64,000 nt of DNA from Deinococcus frigens DSM 12807 (GTDB lineage Bacteria; Deinococcota; Deinococci; Deinococcales; Deinococcaceae): contig NZ_JNIW01000001.1 in assembly GCF_000701425.1 (NCBI RefSeq), forward strand, positions 62,001 to 126,000. Direction: 5' to 3'. Positions 1 to 7,888 of the stretch are shown here, one piece after another. The notes under the pieces are model-generated. The model searched no databases and was not told the DNA's origin. It worked only from the letters and a program-made list of their open reading frames with translations. Position numbers and translations under genes: made by a program. Within the stretch, counting starts at the first letter, position 1; the number at the start of each line of letters is the position of its first letter.

Positions 1-544
1 CGAAGTGCTTGACCGCCCTTTGTGCCTGAGAAATGCTCAGGCCCAGCCCCTGCAATCCGGCCAGCAAACGCCGCTCCAGGCCCTGCTGGGACCAACTGCT
101 GACCATCTTGTGCAGGGTGGACGCCGTAACGCCCGGCACCTGCAAAAGCCTGTTCGGATCGTTTTCCAGCACGTCAAAGGTGGTGGGACCGAACATCCCG
201 GCAATTCTTTTGGCCAGCACCTTGCCCACGCCGCCCACGCGGGCCTCCAGATAGGCGGCGATCCCAGCTTCTGTCAGGTCGGCGGGCACGGCCTCCAGCA
301 CCATGTTCAGCACGCGGTACTGATAGCCGTACTCGCGGTGTTCTTCCATCAGCACGTCGGCACTGAAGGTGTCCCCGGCGTCCAGCGGGGGCATTACACC
401 GATCACGGTGGCGTCGGGGTCCTCACCGTCGTCATTGACGATGCGGGCGGTCATGACGGTAAAGCCGGATTCGGCGCGGTAGCGCACACGGTTGACCCCG
501 CCGGTCACGCGGAAGGCTTCGGCAGGGGGCGAAAAAGCAGTCAC
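1..544 (-). CDS. recD2: RecD2-type ATP-dependent DNA helicase, N-terminal part (cut by window edge)
   Basis: About 181 codons are visible, reading leftward from a GTG at 544 and running off the window. The N-terminus (residues 8-80) resembles the OB-like domain of RecD2/YrrC helicases, with VTGGVNRVRYRAESGFTV followed by ARIVNDDGED. Next comes a helix-hairpin-helix region (VGGVGKVLAKRIAGMFG, then LLQVPGVTASTLHKM). The SF1 helicase motifs would lie outside the window. RecD2 acts as a 5'-3' helicase in DNA repair without RecB or RecC; this is family knowledge. The GTG start is supported by TAGACT six bases upstream, a leaderless arrangement. An overlapping open frame on the plus strand (5-634) is a shadow of this gene. 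Confidence 0.85.
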   Translation of the reverse strand, partial: MTAFSPPAEAFRVTGGVNRVRYRAESGFTVMTARIVNDDGEDPDATVIGVMPPLDAGDTFSADVLMEEHREYGYQYRVLNMVLEAVPADLTEAGIAAYLEARVGGVGKVLAKRIAGMFGPTTFDVLENDPNRLLQVPGVTASTLHKMVSSWSQQGLERRLLAGLQGLGLSISQAQRAVKHF

Positions 545-550
545 GGATTT

Positions 551-556
551 AGTCTA
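551..556 (-). promoter_or_regulatory. -10 box TAGACT of recD2 (leaderless)
   Basis: TAGACT lies on the minus strand with six bases to the GTG at 544. It fits TANNNT placed so that transcription begins at or next to the start codon. Confidence 0.6.
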
Positions 557-630
557 GCGCCGGGGCAGGGTCAGGACTGCGGTGGCAGCACCCCGTTCAC
601 CCGATCCAGAGCGTGTGTCAGGCTGGGGGC

Positions 631-1284
631 GTGAACGCAGCTCCCACGGCTCACTTTGTCGCCCAGACCGCCGAGCAGGCGCGGTTGCTTCTGAACCCGC
701 CCTATGCCCCGGTGCTGGGGGCGCTGTTGCACGGCGAGGCCAGCGCGGGCGAGGTTGCCACGGCAGCCGAAATCACGCTCAAGCAGGCGCATCACCGCCT
801 GACGCGGCTGCTAGGTGCCGGGCTGATCGAGATTACAGGCGAGCGCAAACGTGGCGGGCGTCCGGTCAAGGTGTACCGCGCATTGGCTGAGGTCTACCGG
901 GTTCCCTTCGAGCTGACCGAAGCGGCGACGGTCACCGAACTGACCACTGGGATGATTCAGCCCTATGTCACCGCCTCTCTGGAAGCCATCGGCCAGTTGT
1001 TCAAGAACGAGATAGACCGTGACGTGCTGGTCGCACTGGACGCACGGAAGCAGATCAGTATCAGTCTGGACGGCAGCCGGAACAAATACAAATCGGGGTT
1101 GCGGGGCATGTACGGCACCTGCGTGCAGATTCGTCTGAGCCAGGAAGCGAGGGAAGAGGCGGAACGGCGAATGCGGGAATTGAGGGAATGGATAGCAGAG
1201 CAGGACGCTCAGCGCCCGGAGTTAGCAGACGCCCAGGACTGCATCGCCGTCCTCCTGTTCACGCTGGGAGGACTGGAGAAGTAG
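631..1284 (+). CDS. Winged helix-turn-helix (ArsR-like) transcriptional regulator
   Basis: The product is about 217 aa from the GTG at 631; an upstream in-frame GTG at 613 would add six residues. Residues about 20-80 form a winged helix: a helix ending in LLHGE, the recognition segment TLKQAHHRLTRLLGAGLIEITGE, then a basic wing KRGGRPVKVYRA. The C-terminal half is charged and helical (EAREEAERRMRELREW) and probably dimerises or binds a ligand. It is divergent from recD2 and its 3' end overlaps the convergent MFS exporter gene by 26 bp, so it may control that transporter, though this is only inference. The target and effector are unknown. Confidence 0.7.
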   Translation: MNAAPTAHFVAQTAEQARLLLNPPYAPVLGALLHGEASAGEVATAAEITLKQAHHRLTRLLGAGLIEITGERKRGGRPVKVYRALAEVYRVPFELTEAATVTELTTGMIQPYVTASLEAIGQLFKNEIDRDVLVALDARKQISISLDGSRNKYKSGLRGMYGTCVQIRLSQEAREEAERRMRELREWIAEQDAQRPELADAQDCIAVLLFTLGGLEK

Positions 1285-2500
1285 GAGGCACAGGCTCCTG
1301 CCGCAGCACCCCGGCCCAGGCCAGCGCGCCCAGCAGCGTAATCACGCCCGCCACGCCAAAGATCAAGGCGGTGGACAGCCGATCCGCAATTGGAGCCAGC
1401 GCCAGCAAGGTGATGGGGATGCCCGCCGTACTCACCATGTTCAGCAGGCTGCCCACCCGCCCGTAATACTCCGGCTGCACGCGCTTCTGGAACAGCACGG
1501 CGATAGACACATTCGTCATCGCACTCGCCAGCCCCAGCACAGCGGCCAGAACATACATCTGCATGGCGGTCTGCGTGAACGACAGGGCCAGCACGACAGC
1601 GCCTAGGCCGCTCAGACCCAGGATGCTCATGGCGCGCGGCCTGGCACGCTCACCCAGCCAGGCAATGCCCAGACTGCCCACCACCATGCCGCCCAGCATG
1701 ACGCCGAAGAACAGCCCGTACCCCGCCGCACCCGCGCCCAGCGCCAGCATCCGCTTGGGCAGCAGCATTTCCATGGGGGCGATGCTGGCGTTGACCAGCA
1801 GGGCCATCAGCGGCAGGCCAACCAACATGGGGCTGCCGCGCATGTAGCGCAGTCCCGCCGAGAACGCCTGCCAGAATCCCTCGCCCGCCGCTCCCGCTTT
1901 GTGGGCTGGAAAGCGTACCAGCGTCAGTAAGAAGCTGAACAACAGAAACGCGACGCCGTCGAAGATCAGGGCGGGGGCGCTGCCCACCTGCGAGATCAGC
2001 AGGCCGCCGCCCACCAGCCCCACCATCTGCATGGTCTGACTCATGCCCTGCATCAGCCCGCCTGCCCGTTGCAGTTGATTGGGCGGCACCAGCCGAGGCG
2101 TGATGCCCATGCTGGCCGGGCCGTAAAACGCGCCGATCAGGCCAGTCAGCAGCGCCGCGCCGTGCAAAACCTCGATGGGCACAGCGCCGCGCAAGGCCCA
2201 GAACCCCACGCCCAGTTGCAGGGCCGCCCGCAGCAGATTCCCGGCGATCAGCGGCAGCTTGACGGGCAGGCGGTCTACCAGCGTTCCGAACAGCGGCGAG
2301 AGCAGCGCGGGCAGCAGCGCCAGTGCCAGATTGACCCCCATCGCCCCGGAGCTGCCGGTCTGTTCGAGAACCAGAAAACTGGTGGCGATGCCCGCCAGCG
2401 CGCTGCCCAATGCACTCTGCGCGTTGCCCAGCCACCAGATCACGAAATTGCGATTCCAGAGGGTTGTCGGGGCTTCCGTTCCCAGGCCGGAGGGGGTCAT
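1259..2500 (-). CDS. MFS transporter (EntS/MFS_3-like exporter)
   Basis: The product is 413 aa, typical for a 12-helix major facilitator. It opens with LWNRNFVIWWLGNAQSALGS, the usual start of the first helix in EntS/MFS_3 exporters. The loop motif GTLVDRLPVKLPLIAGNLLRA (loop 2-3 of MFS proteins) follows at about residues 72-92. Further hydrophobic helices run to the end. Substrates of this subfamily include siderophores, macrolides and other drugs; none can be assigned here. The gene is convergent with, and overlaps, the winged-helix regulator. The start ATG at 2500 has a weak GAGG before it. Confidence 0.8.
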   Translation of the reverse strand: MTPSGLGTEAPTTLWNRNFVIWWLGNAQSALGSALAGIATSFLVLEQTGSSGAMGVNLALALLPALLSPLFGTLVDRLPVKLPLIAGNLLRAALQLGVGFWALRGAVPIEVLHGAALLTGLIGAFYGPASMGITPRLVPPNQLQRAGGLMQGMSQTMQMVGLVGGGLLISQVGSAPALIFDGVAFLLFSFLLTLVRFPAHKAGAAGEGFWQAFSAGLRYMRGSPMLVGLPLMALLVNASIAPMEMLLPKRMLALGAGAAGYGLFFGVMLGGMVVGSLGIAWLGERARPRAMSILGLSGLGAVVLALSFTQTAMQMYVLAAVLGLASAMTNVSIAVLFQKRVQPEYYGRVGSLLNMVSTAGIPITLLALAPIADRLSTALIFGVAGVITLLGALAWAGVLRQEPVPPTSPVLPA

Positions 2501-2559
2501 GCCTCAGCTTGCGGCCCGGGCTACTCCGCATGACAGGGGAAAGCGTGGACTAGCCGCCC

Positions 2560-3129
2560 TCACAGCACCCCGTCGTAAATCTCGGCCAGCGTGATGGCCG
2601 TGTTCAGGCAGGGCAGTGGAATCTCGCCGTGACCGACGTATTCGGCCAGAACCCATTCCCCATCCTCGCGGCTGTAGACGTACACGCGCCGCTCGGTCTG
2701 CTCGGCAATCAAATAGATTTGGAGGCTGAGAATGGAGGTGTAGGCAGGATATTTGATGAAGTGATCCATCTCGCGAGACCGTTCGGAGATGATCTCAGCC
2801 AGAAAACAAGGTTCTGTTCCGTAATATTCCTCGGCAGACTGGTGGGCGTAGACCGCCACGTCCGGGTAAAAAAAGCAGTTGCTGGCGGGCAGATGCAGCT
2901 TGAATTGCGAGATGAAAACTTCGTAGCCGAGGCTGCGGCTAACGCCATGCAGGCGAAACAGGATATTTCCGGCGATTCCAGCGTGCGCCCGGCTTGTCCC
3001 GTCCTCCTCTCCCGATTCGCCGTGCAGGCCGTACCAGAAGCCGCCCACGCATTCGCGCCGGAACTCGCTTGCCAGTTCGCTTCGTAGATACTGTGCCTTG
3101 CTCATCGGGCCGTGCAACGCGGGAGACAT
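2560..3129 (-). CDS. Uma2-family (DUF820) putative endonuclease
   Basis: The product is 189 aa, the usual length for Uma2 proteins, which have a PD-(D/E)XK nuclease fold. Visible elements in order are YPDVAVY (D90), FLAEIISERSREMD (E112 in the EIIS position, D122), HFIKYPAY (K126) and a C-terminal strand-rich part with IYLIAEQTERRVYVY. The ATG at 3129 is favoured over the internal ATG nine codons in, because TACCCT lies six bases upstream (leaderless). It is divergent from the restriction-modification gene with about 70 bp between them. The biological role of Uma2 proteins is unsettled; they are numerous in cyanobacteria and Deinococcus. Confidence 0.8.
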   Translation of the reverse strand: MSPALHGPMSKAQYLRSELASEFRRECVGGFWYGLHGESGEEDGTSRAHAGIAGNILFRLHGVSRSLGYEVFISQFKLHLPASNCFFYPDVAVYAHQSAEEYYGTEPCFLAEIISERSREMDHFIKYPAYTSILSLQIYLIAEQTERRVYVYSREDGEWVLAEYVGHGEIPLPCLNTAITLAEIYDGVL

Positions 3130-3135
3130 GGATAA

Positions 3136-3141
3136 AGGGTA
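3136..3141 (-). promoter_or_regulatory. -10 box TACCCT of the Uma2 gene (leaderless)
   Basis: TACCCT on the minus strand sits six bases before the ATG at 3129, matching TANNNT next to a start codon. Confidence 0.5.
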
Positions 3142-3185
3142 CGACGGTCATCCCCAAATCTACGGGCGCTGGCGAAGATAAGTCA

Positions 3186-3191
3186 TAAACT
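3186..3191 (+). promoter_or_regulatory. -10 box TAAACT of the R-M gene (leaderless)
   Basis: TAAACT is followed by exactly seven bases and the ATG at 3199. There is no ribosome-binding site, so the message is probably leaderless. Confidence 0.6.
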
Positions 3192-3198
3192 GCGGGAC

Positions 3199-6100
3199 AT
3201 GGCCTCAATTTCCCCACTCAGCGACGCGGACGCCAAGACCGCCGTCACTGTCTATCTTGACCGCATAGAGAAGGATCTGAAGGCGGGACACGCCACCGAA
3301 CACACCCACCGAGCCGCGCTGAGCACCCTGCTCGATGTGCTGATGCCCGGCACCACCGCCACCAACGAACCCAAGCGCGGCAAGTTCGGTGCGCCCGATT
3401 ACCTGATTACCCGTGAGGACGACTCGGCAACTCTTGCGCTGGGTTATGCCGAAGCAAAGGATGTGGGCGTCAGCCTGAACGACACCGAGAAGACGGAACA
3501 GCTCCGGCGTTACCGCGACGCCCTGCCCAACCTGTTGCTAACCGATTATCTGGACTTCCGCTGGTACGTAAAGAGTGAGAAGCGGGACGAGGCGGCCACG
3601 CTGGGCAGTTGGGACGGCCACAAGCTGAGCCGTACCAAAGACGGCTTGACCAGGCTGCGAACCGTGCTAGACGGATTCGCCGCCCAGACACCTTTGGAAA
3701 TTGGCACGGCCAAAGAACTCGCGCAACGCATGGCCCGGCTGACCGCCCTGATTCGCGAGATCACGCTGGGAGTGCTGCTCAAAAATGAGGCCAGCCAGAC
3801 GCTGAAAGACCTGCTGGACTCCTTTCGCAAGACCATCCTGCCGGGCCTGACCCACGAGGATTTTGCGGATATGTACGCGCAGACCCTGGCGTATGGCCTG
3901 TTCGCCGCGCGGGTGCAACATGCCCGCACTCCTGGCAAAACACTGTTTACCCGCCGGGACGCCGCCCACAACATTCCCAAAACCAATCCGCTGCTGCAAA
4001 AGCTGTTCTACACCCTGACTGGCCCGGAACTGGATGAGGAACCTTACGTGACGCTGGTGGACGATCTGGCGGGGCTGCTGGCCCACGCCGCCATCGATCA
4101 GATTCTGGCCGAGTTTGGAACGCAGGTGCGCGAAGAAGACCCCATCGTTCACTTTTACGAGACGTTTCTGGCGCAGTACAACCCCAGACTGCGCGAACAG
4201 CGCGGCGTGTATTACACCCCCACCCCCGTCGTGGATTACATCGTGCGGAGCGTGGACGCGCTGCTGAAACGGGACTTTGGCCTGAGCGACGGCCTGGGCG
4301 ACACCCAGAAAACCACGGTCACCACCAGCGACGCCAGCGGTCAGCCCCGGCAATTCAGCGCCCCACGCCTGCTCATTACCGATCCGGCCACCGGCACCGG
4401 CACCTTTCCGTACCAGATCATCAAGCTGTTGCGCGAGCGGTACGCGGCGGGCGAGAACGCCGGACAGTGGCCCGCTTACGTCCGCGAACACCTGATTCAC
4501 GCTCTATATGGCTTTGAATTGATGATGGCCCCCTACGCCATCGCCCACCTGAAACTGAGCATGGAGTTGGGCGGCCTGGACCTGCCCGATGACACCGCCG
4601 AGGAGCAGGAGGAACGACAGGCCCTGAGCGTCAACCTGAAACGCCGCCTGAACGTGTACCTGACCAACACCCTGGAAGACCCGCAGAACGAGATTCAGCA
4701 GCTTTCCGGCCCCTTCCGCGCCATCAGCGACGAGGCGCAGGCCGCCGGGAAGATCAAGGCCGATTACCCGATCATGGTGGTGCTGGGCAATCCGCCGTAC
4801 AGCGGCAACAGCGCCAACAAGAACGAGTGGATTGATGACCTGTTGAAAGGGATTCGCCGCGATGCAGGCGGCAAAGAGATGAAGGGCCGACGCATCGAGG
4901 GCAATTATTACGAGGTGGACGGGCAGCCGCTGGGCGAACGCAATCCCAAATGGTTGCAGGACGACTACGTGAAGTTCATTCGCTGGGCGCAGTGGCGCGT
5001 GGAACAGACCGGGGCGGGTATCGTCGCCTTTATCACCCCGCACGGCTACCTGAACAACCCCACTTTTCGCGGTATGCGCCAGAGCCTGAGCCGCACCTTC
5101 GACGACATTTACGTGCTGGACCTGCACGGCAACGCCAACAAGAAGGAAAAAGCCCCGGACGGCAGCAAGGATGAAAACGTCTTTGACATCCGCACGGGCG
5201 TTGCCATTGGCCTGTTTGTCCGCAAGCCCGGCGCAACCGGCCCCCGCACCGGCCAGATTCACCGCGCCGACTTGTGGGGAGAACGGGAGGGCAAATATGG
5301 ATGGCTGGCGGAGCAAGATGTGATGACGGCCAATTATGCGGAATTGAAACCGAGTAAGCCGATGTATTTGTGGGTCGAGGAACGTCAAACTCCGCTGGGA
5401 ACATCGATAGCAGAAATCTTTGGAGCGGCATCTGCTGGAATTGCAACTGCTCGCGATGACTTTGTTGTGGCGATAGACTCAAACGGATATTTGGAAAAGA
5501 TTTTAGAATTTTCAAAAATGGATATAGAAGTGGCAAGAGAGAAATTTGAACTGGGGAAAGACTCTCGTGATTGGCAGGTGAAGCTAGCACAGTCAGACGT
5601 ACAGGGTGCGGCTCATCATTTGGAAATTACTGAGTATAACTATCGCCCTTTTGACACCAGGTATACGATTTTTACAGGGAACACTAGAGGCATAATGTGC
5701 ATGCCCAGACCAGAAACTAGTCGCAATATGCGACATCCTAATATTGCCCTTTTAGCCAATCGTGCCGTTGAAGACTCTAGCTGCGGCTTCAATCATGTGT
5801 TTGTAACTGACAAAATAACTGATCTTCACTCACTTTCTCTAAAAGAAGCAAATTATTTCTTTCCCCTTTATCTCTACCCACCTCCCTCAGAAGGTTTAGG
5901 CTTGCACGCCTACGACTTCCCAGTAGATGCAAAAGGCCGCACACCCAACCTCTCTAAAGCGTTCATTGAAGCTCTTTCGGCGGCGATTGAGCTTCAATTT
6001 GCCCCAGATGGCGAAACAGGCGGCGATAAAACTCAATATACCCCCGAAGACGTGTTCCATTACATCTACGCCGTGCTGCACAGCCCCAGCTACCGCACGC

Positions 6101-6540
6101 GCTACGCGGACTTCCTGCGCTCGGACTTTCCGCGTGTGCCGCTGCCCGATACGGCGGCGCGGTTCCGGGCGCTGGCGGCGCTGGGCGCAGAACTGGCCGG
6201 GCTGCATCTGCTGAAAACCGCCCCCAAACTGGGCGGATTCCCGAAAGCCGGAGACAACGAGGTGGTCAAGGGCTACCCCAGATTCACGCCGCCGGAAACA
6301 GGCGAAAGCGTGGGCAAGGTGATGATCAGCCCGCACCAGTGGTTTACGGGCGTGCCGCCGGAGGTCTGGGCCTTCCGCGTAGGCGGTTATCAGGTGGCCG
6401 AAAAGTGGCTGAAAGACCGGCGTGGGCGCGTGCTGAGTTTTGAGGACGTGCAGCATTATCAGCGCACGTTGGGCGCACTGGCCGGAACGCTGGGGCTGAT
6501 GGCGCGGGTGGATGAGGCGATAGAGGGATTGCTGAGCTAG
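3199..6540 (+). CDS. Single-chain restriction-modification enzyme (type IIG/ISP-like): nuclease, N6-adenine methylase and specificity domain
   Basis: The product is 1113 aa. Residues 60-90 hold a PD-(D/E)XK nuclease signature: GAPDYLI (D67) then YAEAKD (E85, K87). A helical connector follows (about 130-330), then RGVYYTPTPVVDYIV. The methyltransferase motif I is DPATGTGTF from D395, and the catalytic motif IV NPPYS starts at N531, typical of N6-adenine methylases. The C-terminal third should recognise the DNA target. No Walker A/helicase block is visible, so it is shorter than the ~1500-1600 aa type ISP enzymes (LlaGI/LlaBIII) and closer to type IIG in layout. The stretch about 5340-6040 (residues 710-945) is AT-rich, unlike its flanks. 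The start follows the TAAACT box by seven bases. No separate methylase or specificity subunit gene is adjacent. Confidence 0.85.
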   Translation: MASISPLSDADAKTAVTVYLDRIEKDLKAGHATEHTHRAALSTLLDVLMPGTTATNEPKRGKFGAPDYLITREDDSATLALGYAEAKDVGVSLNDTEKTEQLRRYRDALPNLLLTDYLDFRWYVKSEKRDEAATLGSWDGHKLSRTKDGLTRLRTVLDGFAAQTPLEIGTAKELAQRMARLTALIREITLGVLLKNEASQTLKDLLDSFRKTILPGLTHEDFADMYAQTLAYGLFAARVQHARTPGKTLFTRRDAAHNIPKTNPLLQKLFYTLTGPELDEEPYVTLVDDLAGLLAHAAIDQILAEFGTQVREEDPIVHFYETFLAQYNPRLREQRGVYYTPTPVVDYIVRSVDALLKRDFGLSDGLGDTQKTTVTTSDASGQPRQFSAPRLLITDPATGTGTFPYQIIKLLRERYAAGENAGQWPAYVREHLIHALYGFELMMAPYAIAHLKLSMELGGLDLPDDTAEEQEERQALSVNLKRRLNVYLTNTLEDPQNEIQQLSGPFRAISDEAQAAGKIKADYPIMVVLGNPPYSGNSANKNEWIDDLLKGIRRDAGGKEMKGRRIEGNYYEVDGQPLGERNPKWLQDDYVKFIRWAQWRVEQTGAGIVAFITPHGYLNNPTFRGMRQSLSRTFDDIYVLDLHGNANKKEKAPDGSKDENVFDIRTGVAIGLFVRKPGATGPRTGQIHRADLWGEREGKYGWLAEQDVMTANYAELKPSKPMYLWVEERQTPLGTSIAEIFGAASAGIATARDDFVVAIDSNGYLEKILEFSKMDIEVAREKFELGKDSRDWQVKLAQSDVQGAAHHLEITEYNYRPFDTRYTIFTGNTRGIMCMPRPETSRNMRHPNIALLANRAVEDSSCGFNHVFVTDKITDLHSLSLKEANYFFPLYLYPPPSEGLGLHAYDFPVDAKGRTPNLSKAFIEALSAAIELQFAPDGETGGDKTQYTPEDVFHYIYAVLHSPSYRTRYADFLRSDFPRVPLPDTAARFRALAALGAELAGLHLLKTAPKLGGFPKAGDNEVVKGYPRFTPPETGESVGKVMISPHQWFTGVPPEVWAFRVGGYQVAEKWLKDRRGRVLSFEDVQHYQRTLGALAGTLGLMARVDEAIEGLLS

Positions 6541-6602
6541 CTGGACGCGGCTCTGCCCAGAAAAAGTGCGAACTGAGGCGGGCTGTTTTGCCCTCTCCGT
6601 GC

Positions 6603-6608
6603 TAAATT
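6603..6608 (+). promoter_or_regulatory. -10 box TAAATT of sbcD (leaderless)
   Basis: TAAATT, then seven bases, then the ATG at 6616; there is no Shine-Dalgarno sequence. Confidence 0.6.
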
Positions 6609-6615
6609 TTCCGCT

Positions 6616-7794
6616 ATGCGCGTACTTCACACCGCTGATTTCCATGCGGGCCGCAACCTGCGTGGCTATGACCGGACCCCTGAAATCCACGAGGCGTTAA
6701 TCGAGATCGCCGCGCTGGCCCGCAGCGAACGCGCCGACGCCGTGCTGGTGTCCGGCGACCTGTTCGACACCGGCAACCCGTCGGCAGACGCCGAGGCCGC
6801 CGTGTTCGACTTCTTTTTGCGTCTGCGCGACGCGGGCATTCCGGGCATCATCATCGCCGGGAACCACGACAGTTCCGCGCGGCTGGAGTCGGTCACGGGC
6901 CTGCTGGGCTGGGTGGGGATTCAGGCGGTGGCCCAGCCCAGCAGCAACCCGCAGGACATGGTGCGGACGATTGAAACCAAAGGCGGCGAGACCCTGACCG
7001 TGGGCGCGCTGCCCTACCTGTCCGAGCGGCGGCTGGTCAAGGCGGCGGACCTGCTGGGCAGCGACACCGGCGCGTGGCGGCAGAAATACCGCGAGGGCAT
7101 GGGCTTCTTTTTGCGCCGCCTGGGCGAGGGCTTCCGCGCGGGCAGCGTGAATATGCTGATGGCCCACGCGACGATGGACGGCGCGGTGCCCAGCGGCTCC
7201 GAACGCACGCTGCAATTTGACCTGACCAACGCCTACACGCTCTCGGGCCTGCAACTGCCGCCCGGCGCGCAGTACGTGGCGCTGGGCCACATCCACAAGC
7301 CCCAGCAGATTTCAGAGGCCCCGCTGGCGTGCTATCCCGGCAGCATCATTCAACTGGATTTCGGCGAGGGCGGCGAGAAAAAACAGGTCAATTTGATCGA
7401 GGTGGAGGCCGGACGCCCGGCCCGTGTTCACGCCCTGCCGCTGGCGAGTGGCCGCGAATTGAAGACCCTGCGCGCCGATCTGGACAGCGTTGAGGCCCGG
7501 ATCAAAGCGCTTGGCGACTTTGACGGCCTGCTGAAAGTTGTCGTGCGCGCCCCCAGCGGCACCGCCCTGCCCGGCCTGAAAGACCGCGTGCTGAAGCTGG
7601 CCCCCAACACCCTGGCGGTGGACCTGGAGGCCACCCAGGAAGACCTGGCCCTGCCCGAACTGAAGCGCGAGGGCCTGAGCCTGACCCAGCTCTACGAGCA
7701 GTACTACCGCGAGCGGCGCGGCGAGTTGCCCGATGACTTGCGCGCGGCGTTCAAGGAAGCGGACGAGGCAGCCCGGACGGAGGAAGTGGCGTGA
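6616..7794 (+). CDS. sbcD: Nuclease SbcCD subunit D
   Basis: The product is 392 aa and belongs to the Mre11/SbcD metallophosphoesterases. The metal-binding motifs are in order: LHTADFHAG (residues 4-12), VSGDLFDTG, IAGNHDS (about 80-86), MAHATM and GHIHKPQ (about 222-228). With SbcC it forms a Mn-dependent nuclease that cuts DNA hairpins and double-strand ends during repair; this is established for the family. The ATG is supported by the TAAATT box seven bases upstream. sbcC follows after 94 bp that contain a long palindrome. Confidence 0.96.
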   Translation: MRVLHTADFHAGRNLRGYDRTPEIHEALIEIAALARSERADAVLVSGDLFDTGNPSADAEAAVFDFFLRLRDAGIPGIIIAGNHDSSARLESVTGLLGWVGIQAVAQPSSNPQDMVRTIETKGGETLTVGALPYLSERRLVKAADLLGSDTGAWRQKYREGMGFFLRRLGEGFRAGSVNMLMAHATMDGAVPSGSERTLQFDLTNAYTLSGLQLPPGAQYVALGHIHKPQQISEAPLACYPGSIIQLDFGEGGEKKQVNLIEVEAGRPARVHALPLASGRELKTLRADLDSVEARIKALGDFDGLLKVVVRAPSGTALPGLKDRVLKLAPNTLAVDLEATQEDLALPELKREGLSLTQLYEQYYRERRGELPDDLRAAFKEADEAARTEEVA

Positions 7795-7796
7795 GA

Positions 7797-7866
7797 GGGT
7801 TGAAAGGAGAAGGGAGATGGTTGATGGAGAACAGCGCTGTTTCCATCAACCATCAACTCTCAACCC
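7797..7866. repeat. Long palindrome between sbcD and sbcC
   Basis: The core 7819-7851 is a near-perfect inverted repeat (GGTTGATGGAGAACAGC against its complement, one extra base in one arm). It is flanked by outer arms GGGTTGA (7797) and TCAACCC (7860). The RNA or single-stranded DNA would fold into one long hairpin. There is no U-tract, so it is not a classic terminator. The 16-mer at 7815-7830 recurs at 15927-15942 just after gltB. Confidence 0.75.
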
Positions 7867-7888
7867 TTAAACCCCCCCAGGCCCACCA

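Noticed and set aside
5..634. Long plus-strand open frame at the window start
   Set aside because: It is the antisense shadow of recD2, whose minus-strand product has clear domain similarity and a good start.
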